A DNA stretch of 5,790 bases from Thermoplasmatales archaeon UBA509 (GCA_002498845.1 DAJC01000053.1:1-5790), one strand, 5' to 3'. Positions 1 through 5,740 are shown, counted from the stretch's first letter. The notes: a model not told the origin generated them from the sequence alone. Numbers and translations are program-made.

Positions 1-59
1 AATAATATTGTCCCAAAGCCGATTTAAATGTTATAAAAATCATTGAAGCATGGCAGAAT

Positions 60-170
60 TCATTTCTTCCTTTTCCTGCTGAAAAATAGTACCAGAGAAG
101 CTGTTGCCACAACAATGATCATTGCAACAATAAAACTGGATGATTCAAAGAAGCTCTCGTTTGCATTAAT
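60..170 (-). pseudogene. Remnant C-terminal membrane anchor of a surface protein
   Basis: On the minus strand a 36-codon stretch, open between a TAA at 171-173 and a TGA at 60-62, reads as a short polar piece (NESFFESSS). It continues into about 17 hydrophobic residues (FIVAMIIVVATASLVLFF) and a basic tail, SRKRKK, directly before the stop. This polar-hydrophobic-basic ending is the usual C-terminal anchor of archaeal secreted or cell-surface proteins, with the basic tail in the cytoplasm. There is no plausible start for a full protein. The only in-frame ATG lies inside the hydrophobic segment and would give 20 residues. The body of the gene would have occupied the place where the NYN gene now ends. 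I infer the 3' stub of a lost gene; a tiny single-pass peptide or chance are alternatives. Confidence 0.35.
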
Positions 171-185
171 TTAGGCTAATTTAGG
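166..185. repeat. Two-copy 10-base tandem repeat
   Basis: TTAATTTAGG (166-175) is followed directly by CTAATTTAGG (176-185), nine of ten bases identical, immediately downstream of the NYN gene stop. The second copy also forms a six-base hairpin with the stop-codon region: ATTTAG (179-184), loop GTGA, CTAAAT (189-194). It could mark an old junction, replication slippage or a weak transcription end signal. The sequence alone does not decide between these. Confidence 0.4.
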
Positions 186-188
186 TGA

Positions 189-929
189 CTAAATCAAATC
201 AGGGTCTACTACCTTATACTTCTTGACCTTCTCTGACTTATTATTAACATTTTGCAGGACGGAGGGATACAGGTCTATAAATTTAGAAAGGTTCCTGCAT
301 CCAAAATTTTTCGGTGAAAAAGATGGATCAAGTTTCAGTAGCATTGTACCGAGGGATGACCCAAATACATTACCATTCTCATCTGCCGTGTTCATAACTG
401 CTTTATATAAGAGCTCCTGGCCTTCTGCAATTTTTCCCTCAGTGGCCTGTGAGTTTGGCAGTGCCACTTTTTCAACTTTTTCTGGTGCTGGTGGTGCGAG
501 ATTTTCTATAAATATAAATTCTTCACACCCCTTGACAAATGACGCTGGTGCAGTCTTTCTTCCGATACCTATCACCTTTAAGCCATTCTCTCTTATTCTG
601 ACGGCAAGTCCGGTAAAATCACTATCACTTGTAACAAGAATAAATGTCTCCACGATCTTTGAATGCAAAATGTCCATTGCATCTATTACCATAGCAATAT
701 CAGTTGAATTCTTCCCTTTGGTAAATTGAAACTGTTGCATTGGTTTTACGGCATATTCCCTGATTACTGTGTTCCATTCCTTTAATGTGCTTGTACTCCA
801 GTCCCCATATGCCCGTTTTATTATAATATTACCAAACTTGTGGGAATAATCCAGTATTTTTCCAATAGACTTATACGGAGTATTATCTGCATCGATCAAA
901 ATTGCCAATTTAGTTTCTGACTCATCCAT
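189..929 (-). CDS. NYN-domain (LabA/DUF88-like) predicted nuclease with C-terminal LOTUS domain
   Basis: Predicted Mg-dependent RNA- or DNA-processing enzyme of the PIN/NYN fold. Numbering from the ATG at 929 (246 aa), the NYN domain spans about residues 5-145. It carries the acidic cluster expected of the fold: LIDADN (D13, D15), TKGKNSTDIAM (D77) and TSDSDF (D102, D104), plus the family-typical KRAYGDW and KVIGIGRKTAPASF stretches. A proline-rich linker (about 145-168) leads to a winged-helix LOTUS/OST-HTH domain (about 168-235, including FGCRNLSKFIDLYP), a module known for RNA binding. The frame stays open upstream to a GTG at 1016 and an ATG at 941. I prefer 929 because homologues begin a few residues before LIDADN, and a TATA-like box and a palindrome lie inside the longer version. 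The 941 start (11-residue leader, weak GGA upstream) is a real alternative. Its substrate is unknown. The gene is AT-richer than xpb/bax1 and reads like bacterial LabA-type proteins, so transfer from bacteria is plausible. Confidence 0.88.
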   Translation of the reverse strand: MDESETKLAILIDADNTPYKSIGKILDYSHKFGNIIIKRAYGDWSTSTLKEWNTVIREYAVKPMQQFQFTKGKNSTDIAMVIDAMDILHSKIVETFILVTSDSDFTGLAVRIRENGLKVIGIGRKTAPASFVKGCEEFIFIENLAPPAPEKVEKVALPNSQATEGKIAEGQELLYKAVMNTADENGNVFGSSLGTMLLKLDPSFSPKNFGCRNLSKFIDLYPSVLQNVNNKSEKVKKYKVVDPDLI

Positions 930-949
930 GATGATGGGCATATTTCCAT

Positions 950-965
950 AGTGAGTAATATCACT
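950..965. promoter_or_regulatory. Inverted repeat upstream of the NYN gene (possible operator)
   Basis: AGTGAGTAATATCACT has perfect five-base arms (AGTGA/TCACT) around a six-base centre. It lies between the TATA-like box at 974-983 and the likely start codons at 941 or 929, about where transcription should begin. That position would suit a repressor site or a leader hairpin. If translation began at the GTG at 1016 it would be coding, which I consider less likely. Confidence 0.3.
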
Positions 966-973
966 TTCTATTT

Positions 974-983
974 CTATAATAAA
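974..983 (-). promoter_or_regulatory. TATA-like box for the NYN gene
   Basis: The minus strand reads TTTATTATAG, preceded by a T-run. Archaeal initiation about 25 bases downstream would fall near 952, leaving a leader of roughly 11 bases to the ATG at 941 or 23 bases to the ATG at 929. AT-rich sequence makes chance matches common. Confidence 0.35.
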
Positions 984-1058
984 AAATAAGTTAGATTCTT
1001 CAAGCCAACCTATCACAAGAATTCTTTCAAAACCAATATTTCCTCAAATCTCATGCCC

Positions 1059-1078
1059 TTTATACTGGATATAAATTG
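1059..1078 (+). promoter_or_regulatory. Possible plus-strand promoter (two TATA-like boxes)
   Basis: TTTATACT (1059-1066) and GATATAAATT (1069-1078) are both TATA-like. Initiation about 26 bases after the second would be near 1100, ten bases before the ATG of the small reading frame at 1110. The region would be divergent from the NYN promoter on the other strand. Confidence 0.35.
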
Positions 1079-1109
1079 CTCTCATGAAATGATTTGACGA
1101 ATATGAGAC

Positions 1110-1217
1110 ATGAAGGAAAAAGCAAAACCTCCGCAATACCATGGAAAGAAATATGAAGAAATCTCTGAAGAATGTTTTCTTTCAAGAGACTGTGTTCAGC
1201 GATGTGGAAGATTTTGA
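1110..1217 (+). CDS. Possible small Cys-containing protein (35 aa), unknown function
   Basis: ATG at 1110 to TGA at 1215-1217 gives a 35-residue product: a charged N-terminal half (MKEKAKPPQYHGKKYEE) and a C-terminal half with three cysteines spaced C22-x5-C28-x3-C32, plus a histidine at 11. A TATA-like box lies at a reasonable distance upstream, and a T-rich stretch (about 1212-1250) after the stop could end transcription before the convergent bax1 gene. The composition looks protein-like rather than like translated intergenic sequence. The three Cys and one His could in principle bind a metal, but I recognise no family. No strong ribosome binding site is visible. An alternative ATG at 1103 in another frame gives only 17 residues. 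It may simply be chance. Confidence 0.3.
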   Translation: MKEKAKPPQYHGKKYEEISEECFLSRDCVQRCGRF

Positions 1218-1256
1218 TTGCCTTTTGTGGTAGATTTCTTTGTAATATGCTTCACA

Positions 1257-2576
1257 CTACGGCTTTGTTGCCTCAATCCTGAGCCCGTGCCACTTCACCT
1301 TGTATCCTGCTTCAGTCAGGGCTTCAGCGGGTGAGAATCCCATGAAATCCAGGTAGTCAACCATTGCTGCAGAATCCGGATACAGGTCGTTGAGATGCCT
1401 GATCATCTTCTCTGTGAGTTTTCTTTTATTTTCCTCTGCATCCCTTTTTGTGATCTCTTCAGCTACCTTCTTCCTTTTCTCCTCGAATTCATGCCTCTTG
1501 AGAAGAAATTCATATGCATCTGTGAAGTTGAATTCGGATTTCATGCAGTTTGCACCCTTCGGGCACTTCTGGCCCGATTCGACAATGCAGAAAAGTGCGC
1601 ATTCATGACCGGCATTTTTTATGCCCTCCATGATGCTGTAATCCTCTTCGTAATAATTGGGTCTTGTTATGAGGATCATTATTTTCCTTTCACCCAGTAA
1701 CAGGGAATAATCTGCAAAGATCCTGTTGTTCTTCACAACAACAGGTTCGGGATCATCCCTGAAGTAAGAATTGTGCATGCCATGACCGGGTTCTGAAACA
1801 TTTCCTGTATACTCAGTTACAGAACTGTCCAGGTGATATGCATATTCCTCCTTCCCCTTTGCATTTTTCAGGCTTACCGCTGCATCCATTTCCCAGTCCT
1901 GGAATCTCATGAGAAATCTTACGAAGAGGGCGAATTTATATCCATATCTTTCACTGTGCTCCTCTATCATCACCGGGCCGCTCAATGTGATTGATGACTG
2001 ATCCTGATCTTGTTCCAGATTATAGAGGAGGCCAAGGCTCCTCGCCTTCCTCACAATACGGCTCATGTTTTCATTCATCCTTACGGTCATTGTGAGGCAT
2101 TTTAAGATCACTGTTTCTATCTGCTCCATGTTGAACTTCTTCGAAAGCTCATCATGGGAAATGTCAGGAACAGATTCAAGAATTTGCTCATTCTCCTTGT
2201 CAGCGTACATTGAACTGGTTACCTCTTCCACATTGCTCCCCAGCTCTTCAGCCACCTTTCCCAGTATCTGCTCCCTGCCTTCCTGCGAAACAGGCGGAAT
2301 CACTGCATATTTGAATATTGTTGATCTTACAAGTTCAGCATCAAGGCGTGCAGGTGGAGACATCTTCGAAATACGGAACATTATAAGTGAAAGGCCGCGG
2401 ATAATCTTTGGGTTCTGTATCTTCAACTCCAGAATCTTGATCTCCTTTTCAATTTCTTCCCTGGAAGACCCGATGCGTGATTTGAATAGATCCAGGACAG
2501 CAGAGCAGTAATCACTGTTTTCCTCCGTGAGGAAAATAGACCTTACCGTACCGTTCCTGCTCTTCCTAACTGTCAT
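1257..2576 (-). CDS. bax1: Bax1 (DUF790) nuclease partner of XPB helicase
   Basis: Bax1 binds archaeal XPB and supplies structure-specific nuclease activity, cutting DNA at bubble or fork junctions. The complex is studied as a model for archaeal nucleotide excision repair. I start at the ATG at 2576 (439 aa): the preceding 25 in-frame codons lie inside xpb, while MTVRKSRNGTVRSIFL fits a DUF790 N-terminus. The start overlaps the xpb stop by 11 bases, implying coupled translation. The central helical part (about 60-185) is followed by a DUF790 hallmark, a GP near residue 200 and then ERYGYKFALFVRFL with QDWEMDAAV (210-234). The nuclease-like core follows, with IFADYSLLLGERKIMILI (286-303); D289 matches the family PD. 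At the next strand, where I expect an acidic residue, I read hydrophobic ones. Four cysteines cluster at 326, 330, 338 and 344. Residues about 358-398 form a charged, probably coiled helix before a conserved-looking C-terminus. The assignment rests on pattern and operon position. Confidence 0.85.
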   Translation of the reverse strand: MTVRKSRNGTVRSIFLTEENSDYCSAVLDLFKSRIGSSREEIEKEIKILELKIQNPKIIRGLSLIMFRISKMSPPARLDAELVRSTIFKYAVIPPVSQEGREQILGKVAEELGSNVEEVTSSMYADKENEQILESVPDISHDELSKKFNMEQIETVILKCLTMTVRMNENMSRIVRKARSLGLLYNLEQDQDQSSITLSGPVMIEEHSERYGYKFALFVRFLMRFQDWEMDAAVSLKNAKGKEEYAYHLDSSVTEYTGNVSEPGHGMHNSYFRDDPEPVVVKNNRIFADYSLLLGERKIMILITRPNYYEEDYSIMEGIKNAGHECALFCIVESGQKCPKGANCMKSEFNFTDAYEFLLKRHEFEEKRKKVAEEITKRDAEENKRKLTEKMIRHLNDLYPDSAAMVDYLDFMGFSPAEALTEAGYKVKWHGLRIEATKP

Positions 2577-3918
2577 TAGTTGAACCGGGAACACCCTTTC
2601 TCCTCCTCCTTGATGTGCTGTATTCTGAAGTGCCCTTTGCGACCACTTCATAAAGAATGGAATGCTTTCCCTCCGATTGCCTCAGGAGCCTTCCAAGACG
2701 CTGCCTGAACTGCCTCGTACTTCCCGAACCGCTCAGAACTATGCCCACTGTGGCGTCCGGAACGTCTATTCCCTCGTCAAGCACCCTCGATGTTGCAAGC
2801 ACCGAAACCTGTCCGCTCCTGAACATCTCAAAATATTTCTTTCTTTCGGGACCCGGTGTTAGATATGTGATACACGGCACTAGGAATTCCTTTGAAACAA
2901 GGTATGCAGTTGCTGTATCCTCTGCGAAAATGAGGGTCTTTTTTCCCCTGTTCTGCGAAAGCACATATCTGACAGCATCAACCTTTATCCTGGCACTGAA
3001 TGCGATCTCCCGCGCCTTCCTCCATGCCATGAGTGCTTCCCTGCCATCCGGATTCCATGAAGACATGATGAACTTCTCAAAATCCCATGGTCCACTCATT
3101 GTTATGCGGTGCTTTCTAAGATATGATGTGAATATCTGCCTGTTCTTTTCATATTCCTCCTCTTCCTCCTGTTCAAGATCAACGGGTATTCTGACGATGT
3201 CATAACCTGCAAGGAATTCTGTCAACTCCTCGTAACCAAGTTCAAAGATCTTGCCTCCCATCGTGATCTCAAGTTTTTCGTGAAGCATGTCAAGGCGCTC
3301 GAATGTTGCGGTGAGACCCAGCCTGTAGGGCGATGCAAACATCCTTGCAATCTCCCCGTATCTTTCCGAGGCAAGGTGATGCACCTCATCCACCAGCAGG
3401 AACTTGAATTTATTCCCAAGTTCTTCTGCCATGAGGTATGCGGAATCATATGTGCAGACAGTTATGGGCCTGATATCCTTCTCTCCTCCCCCTATCTGCC
3501 CAACTTCAATGCCAAGGGTATCCTGAAGTTTTGTCCTCCACTGCTGTATGAGCTCGATGGTTGGTGCTATTATTATGGTTGATACGGAAAGCCGGGCAAT
3601 GGCATCTATACCTATATGGGTCTTTCCTGCAGCTGTTGGCAGAACCACTATTCCCCTCATGTTGTTTCCAGACCACATGTCAATGGCCTTCTGCTGGTAT
3701 GATCTCAGCTTTTCTTTGTGTGAAAGCTTCAGTCCTTCCTGTGCTTCAAATACCATGTCCTCTGCTTCGGGATACTCTTTTTTCAGTGTGGAGTATTCAT
3801 AAGCAGGTGCCCTGAAAGCCTGAATTCTCTCATCATAAACTGCAGTTGATGAAATCTTATCTGGAGGGTCGCGAATGATTATTGTACCTCTGGAAAAAAT
3901 CAGGTTCATCGGTTTCAT
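2566..3918 (-). CDS. xpb: XPB-family DNA repair helicase (SF2)
   Basis: ATP-dependent 3'-5' DNA helicase/translocase, the archaeal counterpart of the TFIIH subunit XPB, expected to work with Bax1 on damaged or melted DNA. The 450-residue product has a short N-terminal damage-recognition-like region (1-65). Helicase domain 1 carries Walker A LPTAAGKT (93-100), motif Ia IIAPTIELIQQW (116-127), DEVHH (177-181) and TATFER (203-208). The stretch 240-310, rich in Glu, then basic residues and Trp, corresponds to the Thumb insert. Helicase domain 2 has LIFAEDTATAYLV (329-341), motif V LDEGIDVP (380-387) and motif VI QFRQRLGRLLR (403-413), then the family-typical GTSEYSTSRRRR tail. After TATFER the sequence reads R-L-D where archaeal XPBs usually have R-E-D. 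The ATG at 3918 is used; Met4 (3909) is equally good and lies 26 bases from a weak TATA-like box, which would make the mRNA leaderless. It is the first gene of the operon with bax1. Length is normal for archaeal XPB. Confidence 0.95.
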   Translation of the reverse strand: MKPMNLIFSRGTIIIRDPPDKISSTAVYDERIQAFRAPAYEYSTLKKEYPEAEDMVFEAQEGLKLSHKEKLRSYQQKAIDMWSGNNMRGIVVLPTAAGKTHIGIDAIARLSVSTIIIAPTIELIQQWRTKLQDTLGIEVGQIGGGEKDIRPITVCTYDSAYLMAEELGNKFKFLLVDEVHHLASERYGEIARMFASPYRLGLTATFERLDMLHEKLEITMGGKIFELGYEELTEFLAGYDIVRIPVDLEQEEEEEYEKNRQIFTSYLRKHRITMSGPWDFEKFIMSSWNPDGREALMAWRKAREIAFSARIKVDAVRYVLSQNRGKKTLIFAEDTATAYLVSKEFLVPCITYLTPGPERKKYFEMFRSGQVSVLATSRVLDEGIDVPDATVGIVLSGSGSTRQFRQRLGRLLRQSEGKHSILYEVVAKGTSEYSTSRRRRKGVPGSTNDS

Positions 3919-3930
3919 ATGAAAGATGGG

Positions 3931-3940
3931 CTAATTAATG
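3931..3940 (-). promoter_or_regulatory. Weak TATA-like box for the xpb-bax1 operon
   Basis: The minus strand reads CATTAATTAG, centred near 3935. That is 26 bases from the ATG at 3909 (Met4 of XPB) and 17 from the ATG at 3918, and no Shine-Dalgarno sequence precedes either. If used, it would produce a leaderless message starting at Met4. The match to an archaeal TATA consensus is modest. Confidence 0.25.
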
Positions 3941-4282
3941 TAACTGGTGGCTCAGTTCTGTATTACTATTTCAGTTGCTTATCTTTGAAGTTAACATTTA
4001 CATGCAGTTAAACGACTCAGCTCAAATTTATCATTACATGATTGCTTGTTAGTATATCTGAAAGTTGTGAAAAATTCAGAATGGCAGATAGAATGGTGAG
4101 CATGAAGACTAAAGCAATCATGGTGAGTTTGCCCACTTACTTTAAAAAAAGAAGGCCTGTATACCTTTAAGAGATAGAGAATCAAATCTTGGAAACGAAG
4201 TGACTGGCATGTACAAGTTGGTCGATGTGCGCATTCAATATTGTACAATTTAAAGACGTAAGACTTTTCCTATAAACCTCCC
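3941..4282. other. Intergenic stretch without a recognisable gene
   Basis: I find no RNA gene or convincing protein gene here. A 29-codon plus-strand frame at 4081-4170 (start MADRMVSMKTK, end KKRRPVYL) and an 85-codon Cys/His-rich minus-strand frame at 3991-4248 are open, but neither has a family signature, promoter or ribosome binding site that would support it. TGTACA occurs twice (4210-4215 and 4242-4247), the second within a perfect 10-base palindrome ATTGTACAAT (4240-4249). That palindrome is followed by a TATA-like AATTTAAAG (4248-4256). Confidence 0.4.
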
Positions 4283-4363
4283 ATGAGAATTCCAACCACG
4301 ACCGATCCCCTCCCGCCTATAGATTTCATTAAACGTGATGCAGAATCCGCATTCCAGCCATGA
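4283..4363 (+). CDS. Possible 26-residue proline-rich reading frame beside the insertion sequence
   Basis: ATG at 4283 to TGA at 4361-4363. The product begins MRIPTTTDPLPPIDFIKRD and ends AESAFQP. A TATA-like AATTTAAAG at 4248-4256 would place initiation about six bases before the ATG. The composition looks like real protein, and it ends where the insertion-sequence left part probably begins. It could be the N-terminal stub of a gene interrupted by the element, a short leader peptide, or chance. I recognise no family. Confidence 0.2.
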   Translation: MRIPTTTDPLPPIDFIKRDAESAFQP

Positions 4364-5381
4364 AATGACTGTTATACGAAAGGAAAGCTTTATTCATGGG
4401 ATCTGCATGAATAATCAATGAGTAACATTGTAGATTACGGTCTCCGTGAAGCATACAACTCCATGTAATCAATGGACAGGCTGGCACAGATTGATCCCAT
4501 GATAGACTGGGAATCATTGAGGCCCATAGTTAAGGAACTTTACAGGAATGATACAGACAGAGGCGGAAGACCAAACATCGACGAGATCGTCATGATCAAG
4601 ACTCTTTTCCTGCAGAGCATGTACAACTGTTCCGATGAGGTCATGGAGAGGGAACTCCATGACAGGATATCATTCCGGAACTTCCTGCACTATCCGGAAA
4701 TAATACCGGATTCCAGGACCATATGGCTTTTCCGGGAACGCCTCTCATCAACCGGTAAAGACAAGATCATGTGGAAACATATATGGAAGCAGCTTGAGGA
4801 TCATGGCATCTCAATAAAGGCAGGAATGGTGCAGGATGCCACATTCATTGAATCCGATCCCGGAAAGCATGGAAAGAAGAAACCTCCCGTTCCTGTCGAT
4901 CCTGCATCTCCAATGACTGAAGATGTGAAAACAGACATGTCCGGGAAAGATGAAGCTGAATCATCCACAAGGAAAAGGATGACAGGGGAGGAGAAGAGGC
5001 AGGCAAGGATCAGGAACGCAGAGAAGAAGAGAATCAGAAGGGATGAACGCAGGAATGCCAAAACAAGAAGATCCAAGGACGGCACATGGACAAAGAAGAA
5101 TTCAGTATCACACTTCGGCAACAAGCTTCATACTGTACAGGGAACAGACATTCCCCTGATCAGGGATTTTGTTGTCACCACAGCTTCACTGCATGACTCA
5201 CAGGTTGATCTAAGCATACCTGGAATTCCATGTTATAAGGATAAGGGATATTCAGGCGGTTACTGCAAAGACATCAATGCAACCATGGACAAGGGCATCA
5301 AGGAATCATCCACACATATTCTGGAAGATTCCTGTAAAAAGAGAGATGCATTCGGCGTTTCTGTCTATCAGTGGGGAATAA
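4340..5381 (+). mobile_element. Decayed IS5-type insertion sequence, ends not defined
   Basis: A broken DDE transposase with its own promoter indicates an insertion sequence. The left end probably lies near the imperfect palindrome GAATCCGCATTC (4343-4354), but I found no matching terminal inverted repeat to the right and no clear target duplication. Recognisable transposase homology stops near 5312, so the right end seems deleted or degraded. The boundaries given are approximate: the left is guessed from the palindrome, the right from the stop of the shifted frame. Confidence 0.45.
4386..4395 (+). promoter_or_regulatory. TATA-like box of the transposase gene
   Basis: AGCTTTATTC is centred about 27 bases before the ATG at 4418, the spacing of an archaeal leaderless promoter, and no Shine-Dalgarno sequence precedes that ATG. 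This supports 4418 rather than 4472 as the original transposase start. Confidence 0.45.
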
Positions 5382-5461
5382 TCATTGAGATATTAGGAAA
5401 CGTCGTAATTGAGTTAAGTTATTCATCTAAAACACCGTGTTTCTTGCCCGTTATATCCTAA
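4418..5461 (+). pseudogene. Broken IS5-family DDE transposase (nonsense and frameshift)
   Basis: IS5-type transposases cut and insert their own element. The original start is inferred at 4418: ATG opens a 16-codon piece (MSNIVDYGLREAYNSM), then TAA at 4466-4468, then the same frame continues from ATG 4472 for 329 residues. The opening piece resembles IS5 N-termini, so TAA is probably a nonsense mutation. Numbering from 4472, residues 11-95 form the InsH-type N-terminal domain (IDWESLRPI, GGRPNIDEIVMIKTL, ISFRNFL). QDATFIESDPGKHG gives the first catalytic Asp (D122). Residues 165-210 are a very basic segment, then GNKLHTVQGTD, TTASLHDSQ and KDKGYSGG (D257, second Asp). At 5293-5295 a GGG probably gained a base: without it the frame reads MDKASRNHP, as expected, and then stops at 5379-5381. 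The GERPF-type region with the catalytic Glu is absent in every frame, so about 50 C-terminal residues of the ORF are out-of-frame. It is almost certainly inactive; re-initiation at 4472 could still yield a truncated protein. Confidence 0.85.
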
Positions 5462-5538
5462 TTCTATTCTATAGGCAACACTAACGAATTTTGGATGAAA
5501 AGTTGTCATAATTTCATTGTAACTATTGACCAAAATCA

Positions 5539-5568
5539 CGAAATGAAATATATAATTTCGAGAAATTA
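5539..5568. promoter_or_regulatory. Cluster of inverted GAAAT/ATTTC elements around a TATA-like box
   Basis: CGAAAT (5539-5544) and GAAAT (5545-5549) face ATTTCG (5555-5560) across ATATA (5550-5554). The last arm is shared by a second near-palindrome TAATTTCGAGAAATTA (5553-5568) with seven-base arms and a two-base centre. The centre AAATATATAAT is TATA-like. The arrangement resembles a promoter overlapped by operator half-sites. If read rightwards, initiation would be near 5577, just past an ATG at 5572. It could also be a recombination or IS-end palindrome. Confidence 0.35.
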
Positions 5569-5680
5569 AAGATGTATGTCACATCTAGGAAATTCATAAG
5601 GAGAATAACAATAATAAGAAAATCTGCTTTTGAAAGGATCATCTAACAGATTATAGTCCTAAAAATCTATTTCATCAAAC

Positions 5681-5690
5681 CTTTATATAG
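5681..5690 (+). promoter_or_regulatory. Good archaeal TATA box reading rightwards
   Basis: CTTTATATAG, preceded by ATCAAAC, which resembles a BRE element, is the best TATA box in the window. The purine-rich upstream side favours the plus orientation, with initiation expected near 5710-5712. No gene begins there within the window, so the transcript probably serves something beyond 5790. Confidence 0.45.
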
Positions 5691-5740
5691 AGAGATAAAA
5701 ATCCACGGTTTGTCAATTAATTCAAAATTTGATTGAAAAA

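Noticed and set aside
113..124. Perfect 12-base palindrome CAATGATCATTG
   Set aside because: It lies inside the putative anchor coding sequence, is isolated, and is not associated with a promoter or repeated elsewhere in the window.
942..1016. N-terminal extension of the NYN protein from GTG 1016
   Set aside because: The 25 extra residues have no counterpart in the family as I know it and cover a TATA-like box and a palindrome, so a later ATG is more likely.
1..1016. CRISPR array or direct-repeat system accompanying the NYN gene
   Set aside because: I found no regularly spaced repeats here or elsewhere in the window.
2577..2651. Extended Bax1 start at ATG 2651
   Set aside because: It would lie wholly inside the xpb 3' end in another frame. 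The ATG at 2576 gives the usual DUF790 N-terminus and an 11-base coupling overlap.
3991..4248. 85-residue minus-strand frame rich in Cys and His
   Set aside because: No domain signature, start signal or sensible residue pattern. Its composition looks like translated non-coding sequence, and a plus-strand palindrome/TATA arrangement overlaps its start.
4334..4370. C/D-box-like GTGATG with a later ATGAAATGACTG
   Set aside because: The C box is imperfect and no proper D or D' box is present at guide spacing.
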